Below are positions 24,864-34,781 of a stretch of DNA of 64,000 nt, in pieces (positions within the stretch are counted from its first letter, which is position 1; every line of letters begins with the position of its first letter). This DNA is from Thalassomonas haliotis (GTDB lineage Bacteria > Pseudomonadota > Gammaproteobacteria > Enterobacterales > Alteromonadaceae): positions 1,364,001 through 1,428,000 of the forward strand of contig NZ_CP059693.1 of the NCBI RefSeq assembly GCF_028657945.1. Reading direction: 5' to 3'. A program made the translations under genes and the position numbers. The notes under the pieces are model-generated. The model searched no databases. It saw nothing but the letters and a program-made list of their open reading frames with translations, and was not told where the DNA came from.

Positions 24864-26489
24864 ATGAAACAACAACCCTGGTGGCGTGGCGCCGTTATTT
24901 ATCAAATTTATCCCCGCAGCTTTATGGATGCTAATCAGGATGGCATAGGAGATCTGGCAGGCATTGTCGATAAGTTCCCGTATATTAAAAGCTTGGGAGT
25001 TGACGCGGTTTGGGTGTCGCCCTTTTTTAAATCGCCGATGAAAGACTTTGGTTATGATATCAGCGACTACCGGGAAATTGATCCCATGTTCGGCTCTATG
25101 GCGGATTTTGACCGCTTAATTACTGTGGCCAAAGAGGCCGGGGTGAAAGTGATCATCGACCAGGTGCTCAGCCATACTTCAGACCAGCATGCCTGGTTCC
25201 GGGAGAGCCGTCAGGATAAAACCAATGATAAGGCCGACTGGTATGTATGGGCGGATGCCAAGCCCGACGGCACGGCGCCGAATAACTGGTTATCTATTTT
25301 CGGCGGCAGCGCCTGGCAGTGGGAGCCGCGCAGGGAGCAGTATTATCTGCATAACTTTTTAACCGAACAGCCGGATCTTAACTTCCATAATCCGGAGGTT
25401 CGCCGCCATGTACTCGATAATGTCGAGTTCTGGCTTAAGCGCGGTGTCGACGGTTTCCGCCTTGATGCCATCAATTTCTGTTTCCATGATCAGCTGTTGC
25501 GGGATAATCCGGCCAAGGCCAGTGAAGACAGAAAAGGCAGGGGGTTTAGCGAAGACAATCCTTATGCTTATCAATATCACCATTATGATAATACCCGGCC
25601 GGAAAATCTTAGCTTTATGGAAGATATCCGTGCCTTAATGGATAAGTATCCCGGTGTGGTGTCACTGGGAGAAATCTCTTGTGAAGACTCGCTAAAAGCC
25701 ATGTCTGATTATACCTTGGGCAATAAGCGATTGCATATGGCCTACAGCTTTGAGCTGTTAACCAAAGATTTCAGCCCGGCCTATATCCGTAATACGGTAC
25801 AAACCCTGGAAGAAAACTTAACTGACGGCTGGCCTTGCTGGGCCATAGGCAACCACGATGTTACCCGGGTGTTAAGTCGTTGGGGCCAAGGCAATACCAG
25901 TGCGCAATTGGCGAAAATGCTCAATGCCATGTTGTTATCCCTGCGCGGTAGTGTCTGTACCTACCAGGGAGAAGAGCTTGGCTTGACGGAGGCGGAGATT
26001 GCTTTTGAGCAGCTTCAGGACCCATACGGCATTACCTTTTGGCCCAACTTTAAAGGCCGCGACGGTTGCCGTACCCCTATGCCCTGGTTTGAGCAGCAGG
26101 CAAATGGCGGCTTTTCGGCTGGCGAGCAGACCTGGTTGCCTGTCTCCAAAGCGCACAGGGCCAGCGCCGTAGATCGCCAGCAGCAAGCGCAAGACTCGAT
26201 ATTATCGGCCTACCGGCAATTTATCAGCTGGCGCAAATCGAATCCTGAGCTGTTATACGGTGATATCGAATTTATCGATGCGCCGGATGATATCTTAGCA
26301 TTTATTCGCCGCGATCAGGACCGGGTCCTGCTTTGCTGCTTTAATTTTGCCGACAGCACTGCTTTGATGCCAATCAGTGCCGGAATGAATTTATCCGAGC
26401 TTGAAGGGCACGGCTTCCAGTCATTAAACCAGGATAATGATGCCCTGGTGTTAGGGCCGCATCAGGCGGTATTTGCCCGGCTAAGTTAA
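24864..26489 (+). CDS. GH13 alpha-glucosidase (oligo-1,6/maltodextrin type)
   Basis: A 541-residue retaining glycosidase, cytoplasmic (no signal peptide), hydrolysing alpha-glucosidic bonds of short oligosaccharides. It starts WWRGAVIYQIYPRSFMDANQDGIGDLAGI, the classic GH13 subfamily 17/23 opening. The (beta/alpha)8 barrel carries nucleophile D201 (GFRLDAINF), acid/base E270 (SLGEIS) and stabiliser D332 (IGNHDVTR). QDPYGITFWPNFKGRDGCRTPMPW is the substrate loop typical of alpha-glucosidases. A C-terminal beta domain ends at FARLS. Twin palindromes upstream suggest repression by a LacI-type regulator. A strong terminator follows. Alpha-1,4 versus alpha-1,6 preference cannot be decided by eye. 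Confidence 0.94.
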   Translation: MKQQPWWRGAVIYQIYPRSFMDANQDGIGDLAGIVDKFPYIKSLGVDAVWVSPFFKSPMKDFGYDISDYREIDPMFGSMADFDRLITVAKEAGVKVIIDQVLSHTSDQHAWFRESRQDKTNDKADWYVWADAKPDGTAPNNWLSIFGGSAWQWEPRREQYYLHNFLTEQPDLNFHNPEVRRHVLDNVEFWLKRGVDGFRLDAINFCFHDQLLRDNPAKASEDRKGRGFSEDNPYAYQYHHYDNTRPENLSFMEDIRALMDKYPGVVSLGEISCEDSLKAMSDYTLGNKRLHMAYSFELLTKDFSPAYIRNTVQTLEENLTDGWPCWAIGNHDVTRVLSRWGQGNTSAQLAKMLNAMLLSLRGSVCTYQGEELGLTEAEIAFEQLQDPYGITFWPNFKGRDGCRTPMPWFEQQANGGFSAGEQTWLPVSKAHRASAVDRQQQAQDSILSAYRQFISWRKSNPELLYGDIEFIDAPDDILAFIRRDQDRVLLCCFNFADSTALMPISAGMNLSELEGHGFQSLNQDNDALVLGPHQAVFARLS

Positions 26490-26525
26490 TTCAGTTCAAG
26501 CTGTCACAGGCTTAGTGCTTCTATC

Positions 26526-26567
26526 AAGCCGGCGTCAATTATTTGCTAATTGCCGCCGGCTTTTTTT
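26526..26567 (+). terminator. Intrinsic terminator of the alpha-glucosidase gene
   Basis: Stem AAGCCGGCG-t-CAATTA / TAATTG-c-CGCCGGCTT with seven T at the 3' side. Strong. Confidence 0.88.
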
Positions 26568-27164
26568 ATTGTTCGTGGCTTTAATCGGGTATGCCGTTGT
26601 TGGATCTTTTATGTTAATAACCCCATGACCGACATAGCCAGGAATAATTATTTAAATTTTTTAGTTAATTATTTGGCCGGGTCTGGCCTGGAACTGCCGG
26701 ATTAAGCAGCAGCTATCGTCCGGGTGGTGATAGTCAACGAAAGTTGTCTGATTTTTGCTGTTGTTTTCTTGTAAAATTATTGTACTTTTATTGTTTGATT
26801 TTTTTACGGATAAAAAAAAATTTATTTTTATTTATTTTTTTTTGAACTTTTTCAATTTCGATGAAATACGAATAATTTCGCAGATGCTGTTTTGTTCGAA
26901 ATGGCTATAAGTATCGCCAATTATGGGGCTGCGGGCTTTGATCACAATCAAGGTGTTTAAAGTTAATGTTTAACTTAGCCTGAATAATTGATGGTTATTT
27001 AACCGAATAAAGTTCGGTTTGAGTTCCAAGCCTCTTGTAATGCGGTTTTAGCTGTTTTATAACTAATTGCAGCTAGTGAATTTTTGAGCAATAACAAAAA
27101 TCACTCAGTGAATAAAAATAGATAATTATAAAAACTTAATTACCATTATTGGGAAGGAAATAAC
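26568..27164. other. AT-rich leader of the second TonB receptor
   Basis: About 600 bases with no gene. It is strongly AT-rich near 26760-26880, with long A and T runs (for example around 26810-26842). No Fur box or palindrome could be assigned with confidence. The ribosome site GGGAAGGAAATAAC precedes the receptor ATG. Confidence 0.4.
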
Positions 27165-29762
27165 ATGTCTACTAAATTTCGTGCCGGTACGTTAGCCCTA
27201 GCCGTGGGTTTTGCGTTAGGTACTATGCCAGCCTACGCTGCCGAATCTGATGCTGCAGCAAAAGAAAAAGACGTTGAGAAAATAGTGGTGGTTGGTTCTA
27301 GGGCCGCGCCACGTTCTGTTGCCGATTCTCCGGTGCCTGTTGACTTGATCGGCGGTGATGAATTAGCTAAATCCGGTTCTACCGATATGCTTGATATGCT
27401 GGTGGGGGCGATTCCTTCTTTTAACGTGCGCGCCCAGCCTATCAGTGATGCCGCTACCCTGATTCGTCCGGTGAACCTGCGTGGTTTATCTTCAGACAGC
27501 ACCTTGATTTTATTAAACGGTAAACGCCGTCATCGTGCCTCGGTTATTGCTTTCCAGGGGGGCGGGGTGAATGATGGTGCCCAGGGGCCTGATATTTCCG
27601 TTATTCCAAGTGTTGCATTAAAGCAGGTGGAAGTCTTACGTGACGGTGCTGCGGCCCAGTATGGTTCAGATGCCATTGCCGGTGTAATGAACTTTGTTTT
27701 AAAAGATGACGCCGACGGCGGTTCTATCTCGGTAAAACGTGGTGAATATTACGAAGGTGACGGTGCTGCAACTATTGTTGACGGTAACGTTGGTTTGCCT
27801 TTCACCGACGACGGTTTTGTAAATTTAAGTTTTCAGTTGAAAAATGCCGATGAGACCAGTCGCAGCGTACAAAGACCCGATGCACAGGGCTTGATCGATT
27901 CCGGCAATACCAATGTTAATGATCCTGCGCAGATCTGGGGTAATCCGGAAATTGAAGATGATATTACCTTGTTTGCTAATGTCGGGCTGGATCTAGGCAA
28001 TGATAACGAATTTTACATGTTCGGTAACTACTCCGAGCGTGATGCTACCGGTGGTTTTTATTACCGTAATCCCCATAACCGCGGCAATGTTTACTCGGTT
28101 GATGACGGTGAAACCTTGCTAGTAGGGGATTTAGATGGTGTTGGCACCGGTATTGAATGTGAAACTATTCCTATTTTGGTAGATCCTGATACAGGTCACA
28201 GCAACGTTTTAGGTCAGGATGATTATGCTTTAATTGCCGATAACAGCACCGCATATGGCCAAAACTGTTTCGCCGTAAATGAAATGTATCCGGGCGGATA
28301 TACCCCTTCATTTGCCGGTAATATTGTTGATACTGCATTAACTATAGGTACCAAAGGTGAAATCAGTGGTGGTTTCCTGGATGAAGCCTATTATGATTTA
28401 AGTGGCTCGGTTGGCCGAAATGCTTCGACCTTCTTCCTGAACAACACCATTAACCCATCATTAGGGCCGGAAAGCCCAATGTCCTTTGAAACGGGTAAAT
28501 ATATCCAGTTAGAGAAGACCTTTAACTTTGATATCTCTAAAGGTGTTGAAGTTGGTCTGGAAGAACCGATGAATGTTGCCGCCGGTCTGGAATGGCGTGA
28601 AGAAAGCTTTGAAATTGTTGCCGGTGAAGAAGCTTCCTGGAAAGCCGGTGATTTGGCGGATCAGGGCTTTAGTATAGGTTCGCATGGTTTTAAAGGTTTT
28701 GGTCCTGAAGCATCAGGTGAGAATGTTCGTCGTAATGTTGCCGCTTATGTGGATGTGGAGACCTACTTTAGCGATCAATTTATGGTTGGTGCTGCAGTGC
28801 GTTACGAAGACTTTACCTCTTTTGGCGACACCCTGAACTATAAATTAACGGCGCAATTCTCAGTTAATGATGAGTTCTCTTTACGTGCATCACACAGTAC
28901 AGGCTTCAGGGCACCGACCGTAGGTCAGGCGAATGTGGTTAATACTCAGACTTCTATTGTTGAAGGTGATTTAATCCAGACTTTCCTGGCGCCGCCGACA
29001 GATCCGCTATCTTCTTTCTATGGCGGTAAAGAGCTGGATCCGGAAGAATCTGTCAGTTACGCCTTTGGTGGTGTTTATTCTGACGGCGCTTTGTTTGTCA
29101 CTTTGGATTACTACAATATTGAAGTGACTGACCGTATTGCCCAGTCGAGTCAGATAGATGTAGATCCTGATGATTATGAGGCGCTTAGGGCTGCTGGGGT
29201 ACAAAACCCTGAGTTGATTTCAGCGGTAACTTACTTTGCCAATGACTTTGATACTACTACCCAAGGGGTGGATCTAGTTGCTAACTATGGTATGGAATTA
29301 CTCGGCGGTGATACCCAGCTTAGCCTGGCATATAACTGGAATAAAACCGAGGTTGATAAATTTAACCCGGAAACCACCAACGAAGGTAAGGTACGCCGCT
29401 TAGAAGAGGGCATGCCAGAGCACAGGGCTACCTTTACCATAGCCCAGAGCTGGGATGAAGTGAGCATGTTTGTTCGTACCAACTACTTTGGTGAGTATTA
29501 TGCCACCCATGCCGATGATACCTCAGAATGGGGTTCTGAAACGGCTTCTTCTGCGGTAACCGTTGATGCCGAAGTAAGCTACTTCTTCAGCGACAGCATT
29601 ACCTTATCAGCGGGTGCCAATAACATCTTTGATCAGGAAGCCGAAGAGTTAAAACGTGGTGATGACTTTGCTTACGGCGCTCTGGGCGGTAAGTTTTATG
29701 AAAGTGGTCCGTTTGACTATAATGGCGGTTACTACTACGTGAAAGCAACTTACAGCTTCTAA
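27165..29762 (+). CDS. TonB-dependent outer-membrane receptor
   Basis: 865 residues. Signal peptide 1-25 (MPAYA), then TonB box VEKIVVVG at residues 37-44. The plug includes SPVPVDLIGGDELAKSGSTDMLDML, NLRGLSSDSTLILLNGKRRHRAS and VEVLRDGAAAQYGSDAIAGVMNFVLKDD. The barrel has LRASHSTGFRAPTVGQ, the signature shared with many marine gammaproteobacterial receptors, and a final YYVKATYSF. The ligand is unknown. The gene is monocistronic: a long AT-rich leader precedes it and a strong terminator follows. It is a different subfamily from the receptor at 20813. Confidence 0.94.
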   Translation: MSTKFRAGTLALAVGFALGTMPAYAAESDAAAKEKDVEKIVVVGSRAAPRSVADSPVPVDLIGGDELAKSGSTDMLDMLVGAIPSFNVRAQPISDAATLIRPVNLRGLSSDSTLILLNGKRRHRASVIAFQGGGVNDGAQGPDISVIPSVALKQVEVLRDGAAAQYGSDAIAGVMNFVLKDDADGGSISVKRGEYYEGDGAATIVDGNVGLPFTDDGFVNLSFQLKNADETSRSVQRPDAQGLIDSGNTNVNDPAQIWGNPEIEDDITLFANVGLDLGNDNEFYMFGNYSERDATGGFYYRNPHNRGNVYSVDDGETLLVGDLDGVGTGIECETIPILVDPDTGHSNVLGQDDYALIADNSTAYGQNCFAVNEMYPGGYTPSFAGNIVDTALTIGTKGEISGGFLDEAYYDLSGSVGRNASTFFLNNTINPSLGPESPMSFETGKYIQLEKTFNFDISKGVEVGLEEPMNVAAGLEWREESFEIVAGEEASWKAGDLADQGFSIGSHGFKGFGPEASGENVRRNVAAYVDVETYFSDQFMVGAAVRYEDFTSFGDTLNYKLTAQFSVNDEFSLRASHSTGFRAPTVGQANVVNTQTSIVEGDLIQTFLAPPTDPLSSFYGGKELDPEESVSYAFGGVYSDGALFVTLDYYNIEVTDRIAQSSQIDVDPDDYEALRAAGVQNPELISAVTYFANDFDTTTQGVDLVANYGMELLGGDTQLSLAYNWNKTEVDKFNPETTNEGKVRRLEEGMPEHRATFTIAQSWDEVSMFVRTNYFGEYYATHADDTSEWGSETASSAVTVDAEVSYFFSDSITLSAGANNIFDQEAEELKRGDDFAYGALGGKFYESGPFDYNGGYYYVKATYSF

Positions 29763-29784
29763 TTTGTTGAAATAAGTTGTTAAT

Positions 29785-29815
29785 AAAAAACCACATCGAC
29801 CGATGTGGTTTTTTT
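29785..29815 (+). terminator. Intrinsic terminator after the second TonB receptor
   Basis: ACCACATCG / CGATGTGGT stem with A-tract and T-tract ends; strong in both directions. Confidence 0.85.
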
Positions 29816-29852
29816 ATGCCTGTGGTGTGCGGTATACCGTGGTGACAGCAAG

Positions 29853-30014
29853 TTATACCAATTGAACTAAGTATCTGCTCATTTTCGAATGGTCTAAAAG
29901 TCCAAATTCTGTGTTGTTTTCAATCCCAATAGCCAGCTATTGCTCAATCAAACGCCTTGACCTTGAACCTTTTCCTCATCGAATATGATCACCTACTTAA
30001 TACAATTGGCATTA
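29853..30014. mobile_element. MITE-like element with terminal inverted repeats
   Basis: About 160 bases, noncoding. The left end TACCAATTGAACTAAGTA matches the inverted right end TGCCAATTGTATTAAGTA (right end read on the opposite strand). The similarity continues inward imperfectly for about 45 bases (TCATTTTCGA versus TCATATTCGA). A central hairpin AATAGC-ca-GCTATT lies at 29929-29942. A TTA trinucleotide flanks both ends and may be the target duplication. No transposase remnant is present. It sits between the receptor terminator and the 3' end of cca. Confidence 0.6.
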
Positions 30015-30050
30015 GTGAGCGGTGATATCGCCAGGAAATTCAGGTTATGT

Positions 30051-31349
30051 TTAGGGGGAGGCAGGGGCTGTATGCGCCAACTGTACTTTAATTTCGCCAA
30101 TTGCCGTTAACCTGGCAGCATCTATCGCTTTTTTTATCTCCAGCCCTTTAAGTCCCTGCTCGACAAATAGTTTGGCATTGATGGCGCTGGCCGCTTTTGC
30201 TGCTGCCCGTAAATAGGCGGCCTGGGGGTAGGATTTGTCTTCAAAACCTAAGCGTCCCTTATAGTCGGCTTCACAGCTCAGCAGAAAGTCTTCAAATTCT
30301 TCTGCCTTGCGCCAGGTATCCAACTGGTTAAACAGCTTTAATATCCTGTGCTCGTCAAGCTGGAAAGCTTTGTGGCACATCAGGTGAAATTCGCAGACCT
30401 TTAATGCCAGGCGTTTGCAGTCGTTGGGAATTTTAAAGCGCTGGCACACGGCTTCAACCAGGGGCAAGCCGCTGGTTTCATGGCCGGGGTGGCTGGGGAG
30501 TCTTTCTTCTTCTGTCAGCCCTTTGCCCAAATCGTGGCACAGGGAGGCAAAGCGGACGCTGGTTTTATTGGACAGTTTAACCGATTGGGCCAATACCATC
30601 ATAGTATGCAAACCGCTGCATATTTCCGGGTGCCAGCGCTCAGGATTGGGAATGCCCCAGAGAATATCCAGCTCGGGGAAGAGCTCTTTTAGGGCGCCGC
30701 ACTGGCGTAATACCAAAAAGAATACTTCGGGATTTGCTTCGTCCAGGCTGCGCTGCATTTCTTTCCAGACCCTTTCTGGTGTTAATTGCTGTAGTTCGCC
30801 GCTGGCGGAGATTTCAGCCATTAACGCCATAGTTTGTGGTGCAACGCTAAAACCGTATTGGTTATAGCGGGCGGCGAAACGGGCGACCCTTAATACCCGC
30901 AGCGGATCTTCAACAAAGGCATCGGACACATGTCGTAACACTTTGTTGTTAAGATCTTGCTGGCCGTTATAGGGATCTATAATTTCGCCGCTGTCAGACA
31001 TTGCCATGGCATTAACCGTCAGATCCCGGCGTTTGAGATCTTCTTCTATGGTGACGTCGCTATCGGCGTAACAGACAAAACCGGTATAACCTTGCCCCTG
31101 CTTGCGCTCGGTTCTGGCCAGGGCATATTCTTCTCTGGTTTTTGGATGCAGAAACACCGGAAAATCTTTACCGACCGGCATAAAGCCGAGCTCAAGCATC
31201 TGCTCAGGTGTTGCCCCGACCACCAAATAATCCCGCTCGGTGACTTTCCGGCCCAGTAGCTGATCCCTGACGGCTCCCCCCACCAGGTAGGTATTAAGGG
31301 TAGAGGAGACATTATTGTCAGCAGATTTATTGGCAACAGACACAGACAT
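30051..31349 (-). CDS. cca: Multifunctional CCA tRNA nucleotidyltransferase with HD domain
   Basis: Adds and repairs the 3' CCA of tRNAs; the HD domain adds phosphohydrolase activity in the E. coli type. 432 residues from ATG 31349 (a TTG 4 codons upstream is possible). The nucleotidyltransferase head shows YLVGGAVRDQLLGRKVTERDYLVVG; the RRDLTVNAMA and EDPLRVLRVARFAARY motifs follow. The HD domain has CHDLGKG and HPGHE. The start is slightly extended compared with E. coli (a VANKSADNNVSS spacer). In E. coli cca neighbours ygiM and ygiF; here they are 10.5 kb away, with inserted genes between. It is divergent from exeA. Confidence 0.96.
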   Translation of the reverse strand: MSVSVANKSADNNVSSTLNTYLVGGAVRDQLLGRKVTERDYLVVGATPEQMLELGFMPVGKDFPVFLHPKTREEYALARTERKQGQGYTGFVCYADSDVTIEEDLKRRDLTVNAMAMSDSGEIIDPYNGQQDLNNKVLRHVSDAFVEDPLRVLRVARFAARYNQYGFSVAPQTMALMAEISASGELQQLTPERVWKEMQRSLDEANPEVFFLVLRQCGALKELFPELDILWGIPNPERWHPEICSGLHTMMVLAQSVKLSNKTSVRFASLCHDLGKGLTEEERLPSHPGHETSGLPLVEAVCQRFKIPNDCKRLALKVCEFHLMCHKAFQLDEHRILKLFNQLDTWRKAEEFEDFLLSCEADYKGRLGFEDKSYPQAAYLRAAAKAASAINAKLFVEQGLKGLEIKKAIDAARLTAIGEIKVQLAHTAPASP

Positions 31350-31524
31350 AAAAAAGACCAAAAGTTAACGCATAAAAGAAGCAGTTTACCATAAATCTGT
31401 CTTTATCTGGGTGACAAATTGATGATAGCTTGCCATGTAAACGGGTAAGTGGCTTATCGCCCTTTGACTTATTATTGGCAAAGGGGTAGTTTTACACGGT
31501 AATTTTATTCATCGTTTTCAGCTT

Positions 31525-33165
31525 ATGTACACAGGATATTTTGGTTTAAAGGAAATTCCCTTTTCAATAGCGCCCAATCCTCATTATTTATTTATGAGTG
31601 TCCGTCACCGTGAAGCCCTGGCCCATTTAACTTATGGCTTAGGCGAAACCGGCGGTTTTGTGTTGCTTACCGGGGAAGTGGGCACGGGGAAAACCACCGT
31701 CAGCCGCTGCTTGCTGGATCAGTTGCCGGAAAATACCCAGGCGGCTTTTATTTTAAATCCGACCTTATCGAGCCAGGAATTGCTGGCGACTATTTGTGAT
31801 GAGCTGAAAATCCGCTACCGTAAAACCGGTGCAACTTTGAAAACCCTGACCGATAAAATTCAGGAAAAGCTGCTGAAAAACCATCAGGCAGGGTTAAATA
31901 CCATCTTGATCATAGATGAAGCCCAGCACCTGCAGGCGGAGGTACTGGAGCAATTAAGGCTGCTAACCAACCTGGAAACCCATACCAAAAAGTTATTACA
32001 GGTGATCCTGATTGGCCAGCCGGAATTGCAGCAACTATTGCAAAGGCGCGATTTAAGGCAGCTGGCACAGCGTATTACCGCCCGATATCATTTGCTGCCC
32101 CTTAACCGGGAAGAAGTGGCGCAATATATCCAGCACCGATTGGCGATTGCCGAGTGTCAGCAGCCGCTGTTTAACCGCCGGGCGATCGCTACCATACATC
32201 AGTTGTCCAAGGGCATTCCCAGACTGATTAACCTGTTATGTGACCGGGCGCTGCTTGGCGCCTATGGCGAAAACAAGCAGGTTGTTGATAAAAAACTGGT
32301 ACTGGGGGCCTCGGTTGAAGCACTTGGTGCTGAGCTGAGCAAGCAGTCTTGGTGGCAACAGGGCAGCGGCAAATTAGCCCTTGCCGGAGGCCTGTTGGCA
32401 CTGACCTTAGTGTTAGGTTTTGCCGTCGGAAATTACCAAGAAAATGTCCGGCAGCAAGAGCTGATTTTTGTTGCCGATAAAGCCAACGAAACACCTGAAA
32501 TGACTGAGCTTGCAGATAAGCCGGAAACAAGCCCGGAAATAAACTGGTCTTTAGTAATAGACTCCAGCCGCAGTTTACCGCAAGCGGTCAGGCACTTGTT
32601 CAGCTTATGGCGTTTGCAGGTGGAAGAGGAGCTGAGCGAGCCATGCCGGGTGGCAAACAGTTATGAGCTAAGCTGCTACTGGTTTAAAGGTACCTTACCG
32701 GCCTTATTGAAGTTGAACTATCCGGCGGTATTTAAGTTTATTGATGAAAACGGCGTTGCTTTTTACGGTACTTTGCTTGGCAACAGTCAAGCTTATCCGT
32801 CAGCAGAGCAAGGTTATCGTTTTCAGTTTAACCAACAGGAAGTAAGCGTCGATAAGGCCTGGTTCGAGCGTTACTGGCAGGGCGGGGCGGTGGTTTTCTG
32901 GCAAGCCCCTAAAAATGCCTTGTTTGAACCTGTGACCGGCATCGACGAGCAAAGCCCGCTTGAACTCATCCAGTGGCTGGAAAACAAGTTAAGTGAAAAA
33001 CAGCAAAGGCCGGCAAGAGAAGTTCAGGTTATGGATGCCATGTTAAAAAATCAGCTGCGCCAGTTTCAGCGACAATACGGCATTGACGGCAGTAGCGGAG
33101 CCAGGGAGCAAACCCTGATGTTATTAACCAATACCGTGGACCAGGGCCAGCCCATTTTTAAATAA
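31525..33165 (+). CDS. exeA: Type II secretion ATPase ExeA/GspA
   Basis: A 546-residue inner-membrane AAA+ ATPase that works with ExeB to assemble the secretin ExeD in the outer membrane. The cytoplasmic domain has Walker A G50-EVGTGKT, Walker B TILIIDEAQHL, sensor segment IGQPEL and arginine RQLAQRITARYHL. A single TM lies at about 282-304 (LALAGGLLALTLVLGFAV). The periplasmic part ends with a peptidoglycan-binding-like region (MDAMLKNQLRQFQRQYGIDGS). exeB follows 11 bases after. The other gsp genes are not in this window. Confidence 0.94.
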   Translation: MYTGYFGLKEIPFSIAPNPHYLFMSVRHREALAHLTYGLGETGGFVLLTGEVGTGKTTVSRCLLDQLPENTQAAFILNPTLSSQELLATICDELKIRYRKTGATLKTLTDKIQEKLLKNHQAGLNTILIIDEAQHLQAEVLEQLRLLTNLETHTKKLLQVILIGQPELQQLLQRRDLRQLAQRITARYHLLPLNREEVAQYIQHRLAIAECQQPLFNRRAIATIHQLSKGIPRLINLLCDRALLGAYGENKQVVDKKLVLGASVEALGAELSKQSWWQQGSGKLALAGGLLALTLVLGFAVGNYQENVRQQELIFVADKANETPEMTELADKPETSPEINWSLVIDSSRSLPQAVRHLFSLWRLQVEEELSEPCRVANSYELSCYWFKGTLPALLKLNYPAVFKFIDENGVAFYGTLLGNSQAYPSAEQGYRFQFNQQEVSVDKAWFERYWQGGAVVFWQAPKNALFEPVTGIDEQSPLELIQWLENKLSEKQQRPAREVQVMDAMLKNQLRQFQRQYGIDGSSGAREQTLMLLTNTVDQGQPIFK

Positions 33166-33176
33166 TTGAAGATTTT

Positions 33177-34055
33177 ATGTCATATATATTAGAAGCACTG
33201 AAAAAAGAACAACCCGGTCAGGGACAGGCGCCGACCCTGCAGTCTGCTCCGGTACCTGTAGCCATTGAAACCCGATCTGCCTCTATCGCTTGGGGAGTAC
33301 TGCTGACCCTGGCAATTTTTGCCGCCTTACTGGCCGGTTATTGGCTCGGGCAAAACAATCAGCAAGGCCAGGTGTTGACCGCCAATCAGCAGGCGCTGCC
33401 GCAAGCTCAGATTCAAGCTGCTGCAAGCTTATCTGCCGATATCCAGGCTCAGGCCTTAAAACCTGCCTCAAATAAACCTGTGGCTGAAACTGCGACAGTG
33501 CCGGCAACGAAAGGGGCACTGGCTGTTAACAGCGGCAGTGAAAAAATTGCCGCCGAAAGTTATTTTGAGCACCCCCCTGTGATACAGAAAAAAGAGGCAG
33601 CTGAGCAGGCGCAGTTGCTCGTCAGCGCAGAAAAACCTAAGCAGTTACCCCTTGCATTTAAGGTGGCGGCACAAGAGGGGATTTCCGATGATCTACTGGC
33701 CAGGTTCCAGTCGGCAATCGATGAAACCGGTAATGCTGCTCTTGAAGAAAACAGCGAAGATGAAGGTGTTGCGCCCGAGACTTCGTTGGTTGCTGGCGAA
33801 TCAGGTGTTACCCCTTTAGGCAATATGCCGCTTTGGGTACAGCAGGGCATACCGGATTTGCAATTTGAACTGCATATTTTTGCCAGTGACGGTGAAGGTT
33901 GGATCCGGGTAAATGGTGAGGACAAGTACCAGGGAGATCGTGTTGCTGAAGATTTGATCCTGACGCAAATTTTACCGCAGCAGGTGATCTTAAATTATCG
34001 CGGTGAAAATTTTAGTTTGCCTGCCTTATCCAACTGGTCTGCCGCCGGGAATTAA
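33177..34055 (+). CDS. exeB: Type II secretion protein ExeB/GspB
   Basis: 292 residues. The short cytoplasmic start MSYILEALKKEQPGQGQAP is the GspB hallmark. One TM lies at about 38-57 (IAWGVLLTLAIFAALLAGYWL). A low-complexity Ala/Gln/Pro periplasmic linker runs to about 210. The C-terminal GspB domain has PLGNMPLWVQQGIPDLQFELHIFASDGEGWIRVNG and DLILTQILPQQVILNYRG. It forms a complex with ExeA. In operon with exeA; a bidirectional terminator separates it from the convergent leu operon. Confidence 0.93.
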   Translation: MSYILEALKKEQPGQGQAPTLQSAPVPVAIETRSASIAWGVLLTLAIFAALLAGYWLGQNNQQGQVLTANQQALPQAQIQAAASLSADIQAQALKPASNKPVAETATVPATKGALAVNSGSEKIAAESYFEHPPVIQKKEAAEQAQLLVSAEKPKQLPLAFKVAAQEGISDDLLARFQSAIDETGNAALEENSEDEGVAPETSLVAGESGVTPLGNMPLWVQQGIPDLQFELHIFASDGEGWIRVNGEDKYQGDRVAEDLILTQILPQQVILNYRGENFSLPALSNWSAAGN

Positions 34056-34114
34056 TTTATCCTCGGTCACTCTTTCACTTCCCTGTGACCGTGACATACC
34101 GTACATCCTGTACA

Positions 34115-34147
34115 TAGCAGGGCCGGAGATTAACTCCGGCCCTGCTA
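34115..34147. terminator. Bidirectional terminator between exeB and leuD
   Basis: Perfect 14-bp stem TAGCAGGGCCGGAG / CTCCGGCCCTGCTA with a 5-base loop, placed between convergent genes. The T-tract is short in both directions. Confidence 0.7.
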
Positions 34148-34168
34148 TTTGCTTACCGCTATAGCTGA

Positions 34169-34765
34169 TTATTGCCAGTCGGGCATGTTTTCTTCAAATG
34201 CTTCAATTTTATCCAGTTTGTTTAAGGTCCAGCCGACACTGTCGATACCTTGCTCCAGGCAATACTGCTGAAAGCTGTCCAGGGCAAAATCAAAGCGTTT
34301 GTCGCCAAAGCTGATGTGGTTGTTCGCCAGGTCGACGGTTAACGCTATTTCTGCTTCTGCCGCGGCGGCAAATAACTGGTTGATTTCCTTGTCGCTGAGT
34401 TTGATCGGTAAGATACCGATATTGATGCAGTTGGCATAAAAGATATCGGCAAAACTCGGCGCGATAATCACTTTAAAACCATATTCCTGCAAAGCCCAGG
34501 GGGCGTGTTCACGGCTGGAGCCGCAACCGAAATTCTCACGCGCCAGCAGGATTGAGGCGCCCTGATATTTAGGGGCATTTAAAATAAACTCCGGGTTATC
34601 CCGGGTACCGGCGCCGTCTAGGTAACGCCAGTCGTGGAATAAATGCTGGCCAAAACCAACACGCTCGGTTTTTTGTAAAAACTGTTTGGGAATGATTTGG
34701 TCGGTATCGACATTGGCAATATCCAAAGGCACAACCAAACCTTGATGTCGGGTAAATTTTTCCAT
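34169..34765 (-). CDS. leuD: 3-isopropylmalate dehydratase, small subunit
   Basis: Small subunit of isopropylmalate isomerase; with LeuC it interconverts 2- and 3-isopropylmalate in leucine synthesis. 198 residues, normal length. Motifs: [27 protein letters not shown] at the start, and the swivelling-domain loop [15 protein letters not shown]. The final gene of leuABCD, 16 bases after leuC. Expressed under the leu attenuator. Confidence 0.96.
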   Translation of the reverse strand: MEKFTRHQGLVVPLDIANVDTDQIIPKQFLQKTERVGFGQHLFHDWRYLDGAGTRDNPEFILNAPKYQGASILLARENFGCGSSREHAPWALQEYGFKVIIAPSFADIFYANCINIGILPIKLSDKEINQLFAAAAEAEIALTVDLANNHISFGDKRFDFALDSFQQYCLEQGIDSVGWTLNKLDKIEAFEENMPDWQ

Positions 34766-34781
34766 GATCTTTCCTGTTCTG

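Noticed and set aside
26760-26880. Fur box in front of the second TonB receptor
   Set aside because: The stretch is just A/T runs; no 19-bp inverted Fur-type match could be aligned reliably.
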